DNA of 64,000 nucleotides from assembly GCA_031772625.1 (NCBI GenBank), contig CM062815.1, positions 119,420,989-119,484,988 of the forward strand, given 5' to 3'. The position numbers and the translations under genes were made by a program. Numbering within the stretch: the first letter of the stretch is position 1; every line of letters starts with the position of its first letter. This stretch comes from Pinus tabuliformis (taxonomy: Eukaryota > Streptophyta > Pinopsida > Pinales > Pinaceae). Below, in pieces: positions 1 through 11,966 of the stretch. The notes under the pieces were generated by a model, which did no database searches, was not told where the DNA came from, and saw nothing but the letters and a program-made list of their open reading frames with translations.

Positions 1-411
1 TGTCAAGAAGAAATACAGCAGCTGCTCAATAGAGGATTGATCAGAGAATCTAATAGCCCCTGGAATTGCTATGGATTCTATGTAAACAAAAGAGCTGAAC
101 AGATTTGAGGTATCCCCAGACTTGTGATAAACTACAAGCCTCTAAATTCAGTCTTGGCCGATGACACTTATCCCATTCCACATAAAGGAGATTTGATCAG
201 AAGAATTGCAGGAGCCAAGATATTTTAAAAGTTTGATTTAAAAGCAGGATTTTGGCAAGTTTCCATTAATGAATAAGATAAGTTTAAAACTGATTTTAGT
301 ATTCCTGTAGGGCACTACGAGTGGAATGTCATGCCATTCGGTCTCAAAAATGCTCCTTCAAAATTCCAGAAGGTTATGGATGATATTTTCAAGCCATATT
401 TTGATTGGCTT
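1..411 (+). pseudogene. Caulimovirid reverse transcriptase fragment (copy A, 5' part)
   Basis: The palm and finger part of a caulimovirid reverse transcriptase runs in from the window edge. It matches copy B at 10946-11335 closely, apart from a 34-base stretch that copy B has lost. In-frame stops appear early (TGA near 106, TAA near 226 and 274). The frame stops at 411 because a copia retrotransposon is inserted; the sequence resumes at 5955. The five bases GGCTT at 407-411 are the left target duplication. The fragment is non-functional. Confidence 0.85.
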
Positions 412-569
412 TGTTGACACCTAATCCTCTGCGATTGGGTGAATTTGGAATGTGAACAGTCGTCAAGAAGATGAACTGATCAGTCACATTCATGTCTATA
501 ACAATAGCTACCTAATGAAAAAAACGAATCAATTTTTCTGCGAAGTCTGGAGTTATTCCTGGCCTGACA
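412..569 (+). repeat. 5' LTR of copia A (158 bp)
   Basis: A direct repeat of 5792-5949 starting TGTTGACACC and ending CCTGACA. It is very short for a plant copia LTR. Seven substitutions and no gaps separate it from its partner. Confidence 0.96.
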
Positions 570-582
570 TGGTATCAGAGCC
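570..582 (+). promoter_or_regulatory. Primer-binding site (initiator tRNA-Met) of copia A
   Basis: TGGTATCAGAGCC begins at the first base after the 5' LTR. It is complementary to the 3' end of plant initiator tRNA-Met, the usual primer for copia minus-strand DNA. Confidence 0.95.
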
Positions 583-1570
583 AGTTCTTAAAATAGTTGT
601 AACTCCCTTCCTTTCTGCTGCTGTCCTCTATCGTTCTGACCTGAGCTCTGTCCTCAAACGCCTCTGTCATTCTGCCACACCTGCGCTGCCCTGAATTCAC
701 TCAGAATCCAAAACCGTTCCAATGCCTCTGGGCTCTATCCATTAACGCATTTGTCCACTGAGCTTTCGATGCCAAAGATGTGTTGTGGAGGTTGAAGGGA
801 AAGCGACTGTTGTTTGAGGGGACTCGAAAAGATGGTACCGTGATAGAGCCATTGTTATCACTGTATTGCCTGTATTGACAGTGAGTGGGGCATACTGTAG
901 TGTAAAGAATCGCTCCAAAGATTTAAAATTGCTGTTGAAAAATACTTCCGGTGCAGTGGGGGAACAGTAAACGTTGGAAGTTGATATTTGATTTGATATA
1001 TGCTAACCCCTGCATTGTTTGAATCAAGCATTTTTCTAGTTCTTCGAACCGCGGCATACTGTCCACCTCTCAAAATTGCTTGCCATCATTAAGTTTAGGT
1101 GATTTCGTTCCGCAGACGTTTGGGCAGCATTTAACACAAAGCGCTCAATTGTTTATGTATATGATGTGATATATATTACAGTAGTAACACAAAGCGCTCG
1201 AATTGTTTATGTATATGCGGTGATATATGTTACAGTAGTAGCGTTTAACACAAGCGCTCAATTTTTATGTGATATATATATGCTGTGATATATGGTACGG
1301 TGATAGCGTTCAACACAGTGCTCATATTTTACAGTGGCAGCGTTTAACACAAGCGCTCGAATTGTTTGTACGGTGATATATATGTGGTGATATATGTTAC
1401 AGTGGTAGCATGTTATCAGCATTTGTTTCAATAGTCAATAATATATAAATGGCGTAGCAGAATCAGAATCATTCTTTTAGCAACAAAAGTTTTTTTTTCT
1501 CCACAAAAGCACATTCTTTTTGCCATTAGAAGTATTATTCTATCAGCAGAAGTTATTTTTTTTTCACAGA
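583..1570 (+). other. Untranslated leader of copia A
   Basis: About 990 bases between primer site and gag without a convincing long reading frame. The short frames at 452-694 (+) and 858-1073 (-) show no recognisable domain. The second half contains the tandem repeat listed separately. A leader this long behind a 158-bp LTR suggests that regulatory sequence sits inside the element rather than in the LTR (inference). Confidence 0.7.
1128..1412 (+). repeat. Degenerate tandem repeat in the copia A leader
   Basis: About five imperfect units of 35-68 bp. Each contains a version of 'acacaagcgctc', then 'gtttatgtatat', then 'gtgatatatgttacagtagtagcg'. Units differ by small indels. Repeats of this kind in retrotransposon leaders can act as enhancers (known for Tnt1-type elements); the role here is inference. 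Confidence 0.8.
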
Positions 1571-4500
1571 ATGCATTCAATCATCTCTATGGTAGGAATA
1601 GTTCTCACTGGCAAGGAGAACTATCCTGAATGGTCCCGGATGATAAAACACACCCTCATCTTCAATGAGTTGTGGAAAGTAGTGTGTGTCGGAGAAGGAG
1701 ACAATGACCCAGTGCAACCTACATCAGACAAAGAGCTCGTCATTTGGGAAAACAAGAACAGCAAAGCCTATGCATTAATTGCAGCATCTGTAAATGAAGA
1801 AGTAAGTCGCCATATTTCATCATATTCAACTGCCTTTGAAGCTTTACAAAAGCTGAAAGAACTCTATGACTCACATTCTGCACTTGAGGTAGTCCAACTC
1901 ATGATTAAACTCTTCACTCTTGAACTGCAAAATAATGATCCTCTTGCTCTTGCATTTGAAGTAAAGTCTATAATGCATGATATAAAATCCACTAAGGTTG
2001 AGCTGGATATCCCTCTTATTGCTTTTGTCAAGGCACTCTATCCTACTTACTCCAATTATCTTGAGTCTTTGCAAGCAAATGGAAATCTTAAAGATATAAC
2101 CTTTGACTCTCTTGTGAAAAAGTTTGCTGAAAGAGAGAAAGCCTTTGGAAAGAAGACAGTCCCTGAATCTTCTGAAGAGACTGTTTTCCTTGCTCATAAA
2201 GAAAAGCATCCTACTCAAGATTCTACAAGAGAAAGAGGTGGACGAAGAGGAAGAGGAAGATACTTCAGAGGCAGGGGGGGCAGACATTCTCAAGCAGAAA
2301 AAGTAGATCTACATTGCATTCGCTGCAAACGAAATGGATCACATGATGCTTCTACATGCAAGCTACCATGGGACAAAATTGAGCAGAAAAGAAACCAGCA
2401 GAAAGGTAAAACTGATGATACAAACAAAGGTAAAGCACCTGAATCCGCTCACTATATTGAGGCACAATGTAACATTGGAGTAAATGAAGATTTGTTTAAT
2501 GCTTCACTTGCTTCTTCAAAAAATGATTGGTTACTTGATTCAGGAGCAACCTGTCATATGACTCATAGGAAAGATTTTTTTGAAGATTTCACTGACAATG
2601 TTGATGGAGCAGTATACTTTGCAGATCAGTCAAAAATCAAGCCATCAGGGCTTGGCACAATCAGGCTTAAACTGCCTGGTCTTCCAGACTTTCTTCTGGA
2701 TCATGTTCTATATCTCCCACAGCTCAAGAGAAACTTTTTGTCCTTGGTCCACATCCGCCAGCAAGGTCACTCCATTCATATGTTTGATGGCAAGCTTGAG
2801 GTAAGAAAAGCTTCTGACCACTCACTTGTCATGAGGGGAATAGAAGAAGAAAGGCTTCTCAAACTGCAAGGAATCTCTACTCATGCACAACATTTCTCAT
2901 ATATTTCTCATCATGAAGAAGGTACACTTCCATCAAGTTTATTATGGCATGCTAGATTTGGACATTTAAACTATGACAGTCTCCGCTTATTGAAGAAAAA
3001 TGGTGTTGCTGGTTTGCCTACAATTCCTAGGAAACATAAGCAATGTGATGCTTGCATTCTAGGAAAGAATAAAAAACAGTCTTTTCATGATTCACATTCA
3101 AGAGCACATAGGAAGCTTGAACTCATTCATTCAGATTTATGTGGTCTAATGCCTGTTCCTTCTGCAAATGGAAATAAATATATCATGACATTTATTGATG
3201 ATTACACCAGAATGTGTTGGGTTTATTTATTGAAGAACAAATCTGATGCTTTTCAAACATTCAAGAATTTTCATAAATGGATTGAAAATGATGCACAATC
3301 TCATATTGGGTCTATTCGCACTAATAATGGAAAAGAATATACATCAAATGAATTTGAACACTATCTTCGCCAACATGGGATCAAACATCAAACAACTGTG
3401 CCTTATAATCCCCAACAGAATGGTGTAGCTGAAAGAATGAATAGAACAATCTTGAATATGGTACGATCCATGCTTTTCTTCAAAAATGTAAAGATAATGT
3501 TTTGGGCTGATGTTGTTCTATGTGCTGCATATATAAAGAATAGATGTCCATCTAATGCTATAAGAAACAAGACTCCTTATGAATTGTGGTATGGACATGT
3601 TCCTTCGGTAAAACATCTCAGGATCTTTGGTTCCACCTGTTATGCTTTGATACCAAAGGTACATAGAAACAAACTTGGTGCTAGAAGTCGTAAGTGTATC
3701 TTCCTGGGGTATTCAAACACCTCCAAAGCATACCGTCTCTATGATGAAGTAAATAAAAAGTTTGTTGTATCTAGAGATGTCATTTTTCTTGAATCATCCA
3801 AATCTGACAATGTTGTTGAGCGGTAACTTGATCGCTTGGATAGATTCACAAAAACGAAATCATTTCAAGAGTTTGATAATTAGATTCCACATCTTGAAGG
3901 GGGGATTCCTATACTAGATCAACATGTGGAATCTTCTTCTGAAGAACAATCTCCCCTGCATGAAACTCCAACAACGGATGATGCTTTAAGTGATGTAATT
4001 GATAGAATTGGGAGACTCAATCTTGATTCAGTCCCAACTCAATCAACAAAGCAGCCTGGACCATCTCAGAAAGGTCCCCCAAAGTGGCTGACAAAGACAC
4101 TTGAAAGTGTTCATCTTGATGAAATTGGAAAAACAGGAACCAGAAATTCAAACCGACAAAATGGAGGTGATGTAGATGACTCTAATTCACCTGTTGATAT
4201 GGATGTTACTTATGATTATGAATTGAACTTGTCTACAGATTTTGAACCAACTTCCTTCAAAGAATCTTCTTCTCATGATGAATGGAAAGAAGCGATGAAA
4301 AAGGAGTATGATGCCCTCATAAAGAATGGCACTTGGAAGCTGGTTGATCCTCCATTTGGAACCAAACCAATTGGCTGCAAGTGGGTCTACAAAAACAAAT
4401 ACAAAGCTAATGGCTCACTTGACAAGCACAAAGCTAGGCTTGTGGCAAAAGGCTTTGCACAGAAGGAAGGGGTCGATTATGAGGAAACTTTTGCCCCCAC

Positions 4501-5782
4501 AACAAAATGGGCCACCGTCCGGACATTCTTTGCACTAGCTTCTCAGAATGGTTGGAAAGTCCATCAAATGGATGTAAAAACTGCATTCTTGAATGAAGAT
4601 CTAAAAGAGAATGTTTTTATGTCCCAGCCTGAAGGATTTGCTGTGAAAGGACATGAACATAAAGTATGCAAACTTGTGAAGTCCTTGTATGGCCTCAAAC
4701 AAGCACCACGAGCCTGGTATGAAAAACTAACTGAGCATCTTCTGAAACTCAACTTCAATCATTTTGATCTTGATGATGCAACTTTATTTGTCAAGAAAGT
4801 TGGCAAAACAGTTGTATATCTTGTGGTATATGTAGATGATCTTTTAATGACAGGGAACAATGAAAGCTATATTGCATCCATAAAGAAAGAATTAGGAAAA
4901 AGTTTTGAAATGACTGATTTGGGCTATGTTCATTACTATCTTGGCATTGAAGTAACCCAACATCCAAAATCCATATTTCTTTCTCAAAAGAAATACATTG
5001 GAGATTTGTTAAACAGATTTGGCATGACAGAGTGCAATCCTCTTTCTACTCCAATGGAACAAAACTTAAAGCTCACATCTATTGAAGGAAAGGAATTTGA
5101 GGATGCAACAAAGTATAGACAGCTTGTAGGAAGTCTCATCTACCTCACTACTACCAGACCAGACATTTCATTTACTGTTGGAATCCTATCCAGGTTCATG
5201 CAAAAGCCTTGTGAGGGACATTGGTCTACTGCAAAAAGAGTTCTAAGGTACTTGAAGGGAACTCAAGACCTTGGAATCAAGTATACACAGGTGGACGACT
5301 TCAGCTTGATTGGATACTCTGATTCAGACTTCGATGGAGACAAAGAAACTGGAGTATCTACTTCAGGATATGTTATGAGTCTTGGATCAGGAGCTGTCTC
5401 TTGGAGATCACGCAAACAATCAGTTCCAGCAGATTCCACAACAGAAGCAGAATACGTGGCAGCAACTGAAGCAACGAAAGAAATTGTGTGGCTCAGGAAA
5501 ATTCTTGAAGATTTGCAGGTAAAACAAGTACAATCAACTCCACTCATGATTGACAACACCTCTGCAATAAATTTGGCCAAGAACCCAAAGTTCCATGATC
5601 GTACAAAGCACATCAATACTAAATATCATCTGATCCAACATCATGTTGAGGCCAAAACAATCCATCTCTGTCATTGTTCCACAAACGAGCAAATTGCAGA
5701 CATCTTCACCAAAGTGCTTGGAAGAGAAAAGCTTGAAAGATTCAGAACGATGCTTAGACTCACCAACATCCCTTCAGATTAA
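1571..5782 (+). pseudogene. gag-pol: Copia A gag-pol, interrupted by two stops
   Basis: One frame of about 1403 codons from ATG 1571 encodes, in order: gag; a CX2CX5HX4C zinc knuckle near residue 249; protease with DSGA near residue 323; the gag-pre-integrase HARFGHL motif; integrase; reverse transcriptase with YVDD (4829-4840); and RNase H ending at TAA 5780-5782. In-frame stops TAA 3824-3826 and TAG 3881-3883 cut it between integrase and reverse transcriptase. In integrase the first Asp (HSD) and the Glu (VAER) are present, but the second catalytic Asp is replaced by Asn (AAT at 3323-3325, in RTNNG), so strand transfer should be dead. The knuckle has one more residue than the usual CX2CX4HX4C. 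ATG 1571 was chosen because the frame continuing upstream offers only a TTG. Confidence 0.95.
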
Positions 5783-5791
5783 GGGGGGGAA
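5781..5791 (+). promoter_or_regulatory. Polypurine tract of copia A
   Basis: AAGGGGGGGAA lies directly before the 3' LTR and overlaps the gag-pol stop codon. It is the expected primer for plus-strand DNA. Confidence 0.93.
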
Positions 5792-5949
5792 TGTTGACAC
5801 CTAATCCTCTGCGATTGGGTGAATTTGGAATGTGAACAGTCATCAAGAAGATGAACTGATCAGTCACATTCATGTATATAACAATAACTACCAAATGAAA
5901 AAAACGAATCAGTTTTTCTGCCAAGTCTGGAGTTACTCCTGGCCTGACA
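5792..5949 (+). repeat. 3' LTR of copia A (158 bp)
   Basis: Second copy of the LTR, ending CCTGACA and followed by the right target duplication GGCTT at 5950-5954. Confidence 0.96.
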
Positions 5950-7145
5950 GGCTTATTGTTTAAATTGATGATGTTTTAATTTTTTCTAAAAATATCGATG
6001 ACCACTTCAAACATGTAAATATTTTTATGAAGTTGGTCCAGAAAAATGGGCTTGTGCTCAGCAAAAAGAAAATAGAGGTATTTCAAACTTCTATAAAGTT
6101 TTTAGGACACAAAATTTGTAATGGACAGATCTCTCTGCAACAACATGCTATTGAGTTTGCAGACAAATTTCCAGATGTCTTAAAGGATAAGACACAACTG
6201 CAAAGGTTTCTTGGCTGCCTGAATTATGTAAGTATTTTTTACCAATACTGCGCCAGTGACAGGAAAGTCCTTAATAAGCGGCTTGGAAAGAATCCCCCTG
6301 AGTGGTTAGATGTTCACACTAGAGCAGTCCAAGAAATCAAAGCAAAGGTTAAATCTTTGCCTATCTTGTATGTAGCAGATGATCAGGCTTTCAAAATAGT
6401 TGAATCTGATGCCAGTAATGTTGGTTGGGGTGGAATACTGAAACAAAGGATTGGAAAAGAAGAACAAGTAGTACAGTTTGCATTAGGAGTATGGAATCCA
6501 GCAGAACAGAATTATTCTGTTATAGAAAGAGAAGTAAAAGCTGCATGGAATTGTATAAGCAAATTTGAAGTATACTTGATAAACAAGCCATTTCTTCTCA
6601 GAACGGACGCATCAACAATGGAGAAGGTCTTATCAAAAGACATCAAGAAAGCTGGAGAAGCTAAGTTTGCCAGATGGCAGGCACTCTTTGCAAACTTTGA
6701 TTTCTCTGTAGAACACATCAAAGGAGAAGACAACTGTCTTCCAGACTTCCTTAGCAGAGAGTACATTAAACAGAAAGAAGAACATGTCATGATGATTATT
6801 ACTGAATGGGACCAGCACCAAAAACAAGAAGTCTGAGAACCATTCCAGATGATCAAGACTGGGATACGTACAGAGACAACTGGAGACCCACATGGCAATT
6901 AAGGAACACAAAAGTCCTTGATGCCAACTTACAGCCTCATACTGATCTCCAGCACGATGTACCTGAAAGAAAGGTGTACCCAAAGGGTAGAAAATAGATT
7001 CATGATATGATGTATGATAAGGCAAAAGCAGATGCCGGAACTGCAAGGCGGGCCTTGGAGATGAATTTTCATGACATTGCAGGCATTTGGTACCATGGAG
7101 GTTGTAGCACAGGAATCTATGAAAGCTATTATTGTATCTACAGAA
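5950..7145 (+). pseudogene. Caulimovirid reverse transcriptase end, RNase H and C-terminal region (copy A)
   Basis: This continues the frame cut at 411. The reverse transcriptase catalytic Tyr of YIDD is a TAA stop here. From 6027 to 6836 a long open stretch covers the connection region and RNase H1 (a DASNVGWG block, a VIEREVKA block with the catalytic Glu, and a late INK-FLLRTDAS block). A one-base deletion near 6832, relative to copy C, shifts the frame. Beyond RNase H the homology to copy C continues in the 6806-6997 frame and then to about 7145, where it stops abruptly at a rearrangement joint. A TAG near 6996 breaks the C-terminal part. Family motifs place it firmly; the C-terminal region is not assigned to any domain I know. 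Confidence 0.88.
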
Positions 7146-7149
7146 CAAG

Positions 7150-9835
7150 ATGATCATAACCCCCGAAGAAAATGTTCATCTATATCATAACCCCCGAACT
7201 GGCATTGCTCCTCCTTCTACTTCTATCAGCTCATGCCCGAATCCTAAATGTTCTGATATTCCTTTTCCACATGAGCCAGAGTCAGATCCAAATCATGTCC
7301 TTATGATCCATTCAATAGAAGAAGAAGACCCTAGGCTTACCCAAATGATCTGCTTAATGAGACCTGCTAAGCCAAGATATGGGCTAGGGAAACTTGAGCA
7401 ATCTGAACTGATTCCAGAATGCAGATTCAAATAGATTCCTTCTGACTGTAAAAAGCCTGCAGTCGTGGAAATGCATAAGTTTTTTGCACTTATGGATGGG
7501 TGCTTAAAATCTCAAATTAGTTCTAAATGGATGAAAGAAATGTTGAATTGGGATTTGTATACAAATCCTCAAGCAGATGAATTTGACCAAAGTTACTCCT
7601 CAGATCAGAAAAGAAAGTTAGCAACAGACTGGAAACATTATATGGAAATAAATAATGTTTGGATATCTTTCTACTCATGGAAAGATAAAGTTGCTCCTAT
7701 AAATGTTTTAACTGGTGCTACTTCTAGCAGTATGACTGATAAGCATGGATGGACTGCAATTGATGGATCCACAGTTGAAACTCCTACTACTTTTCCTCCA
7801 TATAAAGGAATTATTTTAGGAGAAAACACAAATGCAGCCAAAGCCATCCTTTTGGTCCAAAAAGATGATAATGCCTTAGGAATTGATGGTAGAATTCAAA
7901 AGGCTAGTGAACAGTTAAATTGGACCAATATTGCTATAAAGGGTCTGGAAATGAATGTGGCTAAAGCAGAAGATGTAAAGAAACAAATGGATGTTGTACA
8001 ATCCTCACTAAATAGTGTAAATTCTTGTTTGAATAATTTACAGTTTGATTCTAGTATGACTCAGTGTTATACCAGAAAGTCATTAAATAAGATTGAAGAA
8101 GTAGGAGAAAAATTAGTTGGACATATTGATGTAACTAAGACACTCCTCACTGGCTTGAATGAAAAATTTGAGAAAATGCAGATAAAAAAAGTTGAGAAGC
8201 CAGTTCCAAATTCTTTCTTAGTCAAAAGAAATATAAAGATTGAGAATCCAGTAAGAAATGTACAGAAATTCCCTCTGCTGTTTCCTAAAGAATCTGTCTC
8301 AGGGACTGATGAGTCAGAACACATAAATATTGCTTCCTTATTTAAGGAACTAGAGACAGAAGAAAAAGAACAGAAGTCTCAAGAAACACAGATCCTCCCA
8401 ATCTATGAGCCTCTTGAACATAGATTTTCCAAATATTCTGCCCCTGACATTGAAGGGAAAGGGAAAATGCCTGAGGCCCATACTTTCTTTCTTGATTCCC
8501 ACAGAGAGTGGAACATAGACAACATGAGTATTGGCCAAATTCGCCAGATGATTGATTTAATGTATACTGAATGCAAACTCATGTGTCTCAGAGGAAAGTC
8601 AGAAATAGATGCTTGCAGAACCATCATACAATGTTTCACAGGTACTCTTCTCAGATGGTGGGAAAGTGAATCTTCTCCTAAACTTATTGAAACCATGGAA
8701 GCAGAAGTTCTTAAGGATGAAAAATGAGATCTCATTCGTGATCCTGATGGTACTGTCATAAGCAATATGATTGGTGCACTGACATCAATGATTCTGGAAC
8801 ATTGGTGTGACAGTGAGACAGAAATTGCCAACAAGCATGAGGTTATCTTGATGAACCTAAAATTCCATAAGATGTCTCAATTTGATGATTTTCACAGAGA
8901 TTGGATGCAGCGAATCTATGAGGTAAAAGATTCCAAAAACTTGCTTTGGAAGCAGCTGTATTTGGCTGCCCTACCCTCTAGATTTTTTGACTATATTTGA
9001 CTGCAAGAAATTTTACGGTTGCCTTTTGAGTCCTATACATGGGGAGAAATTTATTCCCATATCACCAAGACACTGGTGATTCTCTGTACCAGCTCAAAGG
9101 TAAACAAATCTTTGGAAAAATTGTCTAGATTACCAGATAGAAAGTCCATTTGCAGAAAATATGGACTGACAATAGATGACCCATTGGTCAAAAAGAGAAA
9201 GTCTAGAAAAAGCGCCAAAAGAGAATTCAAAGAGACTTTCTACAGAAATAGAAAAAATTATCCACAGAATAAAAGGAAGTATTCTACAAAGGATAAAAGC
9301 CATAAAAACAAGGGTCATTACAGATATATTCCAAAAACTCATTATTATAATCCTTCTAACATTCATTTGCATACATCCAAGCAAGAAAAATGGAAAAAAA
9401 TTACTTGTTGGTTGTGTGGCCAGAATGGGCATAGGGGAGGAATCAAAGCTTAATAAGGGGAAAAAGACAGTTGTTTATGCTCAAAAAGCTAAACAGGTTA
9501 AGAAAGAGCATTCAGGCCCAATCTTTTGCCTGAGATGCAAATCAAAGACCCATGTTACAGAAAGGTGTCCAAACCTTATCATCAAAGATTCAGCCCAGCA
9601 ACACCAATTAGAAGAATCATCTCTTGATTCTTTTAGTACTTCATCAGAAGAAGAATTTCAAGTTAATATGGGCCAGTATTCTGATTCTGAATCATCTGAA
9701 TATTCTTGCTCTAATTCAAAAGAATGTGCTTGTCATATTTTTTATAAAGATGATTCTGATTTTATGTACATCTCCAGTGAAGAGGAAGCAAGAACAAAGC
9801 CTCCTAAAGAAAAAATTCCTAATGGCTTCTACTGA
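7150..9835 (+). pseudogene. Caulimovirid upstream region, coat protein and zinc knuckles (copy B)
   Basis: One frame runs from about 7132 to 9453 with stops TAG 7432-7434, TGA 8725-8727 and TGA 8998-9000. A frameshift inside the first zinc knuckle (CWLCGQNGH, near 9410-9435) moves coding to the next frame, which ends at TGA 9833-9835. The middle part (about 7900-8200) looks helical or coiled-coil. The 8520-9150 part has the layout of a caulimovirid coat protein followed by a basic stretch rich in Lys/Arg (9180-9310). A second knuckle CLRCKSKTHVTERC is complete near 9530-9575, followed by an acidic Ser/Glu-rich tail. I see no movement-protein motif; the 7150-7900 part is unassigned. The near-repeat 'atcataacccccgaa' at 7153 and 7185 marks the joint with copy A. 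Confidence 0.75.
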
Positions 9836-11895
9836 AGAAGAAGCAGAAATGAAGATTTTATCTCATATCAGGACAATGGAGGAAGGAGACATGAAAAATT
9901 GCCTGATAGAAGCATTCAAAAATCAGCTTAAATCCAAAGCTTCAAAAGAATCAGGTAATAAACCTTTGTTTGTCGATGCATCCTATGAAAGGAACACTAA
10001 ATCTTTCCAAACGCATCACCAGAAACCAGGGAAAGTAAGATCCCTGACTTTGGGAGAATTGAGTGGTGAAATTCACCAGCTCAAAGCAGAGATTTCTGCA
10101 ATCAAAACTCAAATTGCAGAAATTAAGAAAGGCAAGGAGATTAAAGAAGAAAAAGAAGAAGATTCCTGGAACACAGCAGCCTATAGCCAAGAAATTCAAG
10201 TTGCTGAAGGAAGGTCAGACCCAAATTTTGGCTTTCAAGATATGAGACTGTTTACCATCACTTATCAGCAACATCATGTCAAGGTAAAAATCTGTATCCA
10301 AGGCCAGATATTTTTCATGACTGCATTATTAGATTCTGGTGCGGATATTAATATTCTTAACATCAGGAATGTTCCAGCTAAGTATTGGGTCTCTGCTGAA
10401 AGAGAAGTCGTAGGCCTAGGAAACAAGAAACTCAAATATGAAATTCCTAGAGCTTCACTATGTTTTGATACCCACTGTGTATACATGAAGTTTGCCATAG
10501 CATACATCCCTGTTGATTTTATATTAGGGAATGTCTTTTTAGCTGCAGTAGAACCACATGGCTCAGCTAGGCTGAAAGGAAGTAGAGCTGGATATTTTAT
10601 TTCTGTACCTACATCAAAAGGTAGAAGAAAAAGAATTGAGCTTCCTTATGTTTCAACCCCAAGAGTTTCTACAATGGTTCAAGCAATGCAGAAATTAGAC
10701 AAAGCAGAGTCTTTGCTGTCAGATCTTAAAGATCTAAAAGGAACACTAAGAATTGAAGAACAGCTAAAACTGCCTCAAGTCAAAGGGAGGATCCAAGAAC
10801 TGAAGGAAAAACTAGAAGAAAAATGTTGTTCAGAAGAGCCAAATGCCTTTTGGCACAGAAAACAACATACAATCAGACTGCCCTATAAAGAAGGATATAT
10901 AGGAAAACCCTGTAAGAGCAGAGCTATCCCTATGAGCCAAGAATACAGAGAATTATGTCAAGAAGAAATACAACAACTGCTCAATAGAGGATTGATCAAA
11001 GAATCTAATAGCCCCTGGAATTGCTATGGATTCTATGTAAACAAAAGAGCTGAACAGATCAGAGGTATTCAGTCTTGGCCGATGACACTTATCCCATTCC
11101 ACATAAAGGAGATTTGATCAGAAGAATTGCAGGAGCCAAGATATTTTCAAAGTTTGATTTAAAAGCAGGATTTTGGCAAGTTGCCATTAATGAAGAAGAT
11201 AAGTTTAAAACTACTTTTAGTATTCCTGCAGGGCACTACGAGTGGAATGTCATGCCATTCGGTCTCAAAAATGCTCCTTCAAAATTCCAGAAGGTTATGG
11301 ATGATATTTTCAAGCCATATTTTGATTGGCTTATTGTTTATATTGATGATGTTTTAATTTTTTCTAAAAATATCGATGACCACTTCAAACATGTAAAGAT
11401 TTTTATGAAGTTGGTCTAGAAAAATGGGCTTGTGCTCAGAAAAAAGAAAATAGAGGTATTTCAAACTTCTATAAAGTTTTTAGGACACAAAATTTGTAAT
11501 GGACAGATCTCTCTGCAACAACATGCTATTGAGTTTGCAGACAAATTTCCAGATATCTTAAAGGATAAGACATAGCTGCAAAGGTTTCTTGGCTGCCTGA
11601 ATTTTGTAAGTAGTTTTTACCAAGACTGCGCCAGCTTGGAAAGAATCCGCTTGAGTCGTCAGATGTTCACACCAGAGCAGTCCAAGAAATCAAAGCAAAG
11701 GTTAAATCTTTGCCTATCTTGTATGTAGCAAATGATCAGGCTTTCAAAATAGTTGAATCTGATGCCAGTAATGTTGGTTGGGGTGGAATACTGAAACAAA
11801 GGATTGGAAAAGAAGAACAAGTAGTATAGTTTGCATCAGGAGTATGGAATCCAGCAGAACAGAATTATTCTGTTATAGAAAGAGAAGTAAAAGCT
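9822..11895 (+). pseudogene. Caulimovirid pol: protease, reverse transcriptase, partial RNase H (copy B)
   Basis: The frame starts at ATG 9822, overlapping the end of the upstream frame by 14 bases. Pol was therefore a separate ORF, as in caulimovirus-type genomes rather than badnaviruses (inference). A helical stretch is followed by the aspartic protease with DSGAD (10332-10346), then reverse transcriptase from about 10850. Loss of 34 bases near 11067, present in copy A at about 108-141, shifts the frame. It continues at 11075-11419 with the intact YIDD box (11339-11350) and stops at TAG 11417-11419. RNase H sequence follows with several stops (for example TAG near 11573) and an internal deletion near 11635, and ends at the fold-back joint near 11893. 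Confidence 0.9.
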
Positions 11896-11961
11896 GGATT
11901 CCATACTCCTGATGCATACTGTACTACTTGTTCTTCTTTGCCAATCCTTTGTTTCAGTATT
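11787..11961. repeat. Inverted repeat at the joint between viral copies B and C
   Basis: Arm 1 (11787-11855) and arm 2 (11893-11961) are reverse complements over 69 bp with 3 mismatches, separated by 37 bp. Both arms are RNase H sequence. Arm 2 is followed within a few bases by the viral primer site on the - strand, so the joint turns the virus around. It is not a hairpin terminator; it looks like a fold-back made by template switching or end repair. Confidence 0.9.
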
Positions 11962-11966
11962 TGTTC

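Larger units (their letters stand above)
412..5949 (+). mobile_element. Ty1/copia LTR retrotransposon A, complete but decayed
   Basis: A 5538-bp element bounded by two 158-bp LTRs (TGTTGACACC...CCTGACA) and a 5-bp target duplication GGCTT (407-411 and 5950-5954). In order it has an LTR, a primer-binding site for initiator tRNA-Met, a leader of about 1 kb with a tandem repeat, one gag-pol frame (gag, protease, integrase, reverse transcriptase, RNase H), a polypurine tract and the second LTR. Integrase before reverse transcriptase is diagnostic of copia. By hand the LTRs differ at 7 of 158 positions (about 96% identical), so it is an old insertion. It lies within the viral reverse transcriptase and is therefore younger than that integration. 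Confidence 0.96.

Noticed and set aside
7132-7900. Viral movement protein
   Set aside because: I looked for movement-protein motifs in this part of copy B and saw none; left unassigned.
11893-11961. Inverted repeat as a transcription terminator or regulatory hairpin
   Set aside because: Both arms are coding RNase H sequence, so it is a rearrangement product, not a designed hairpin.
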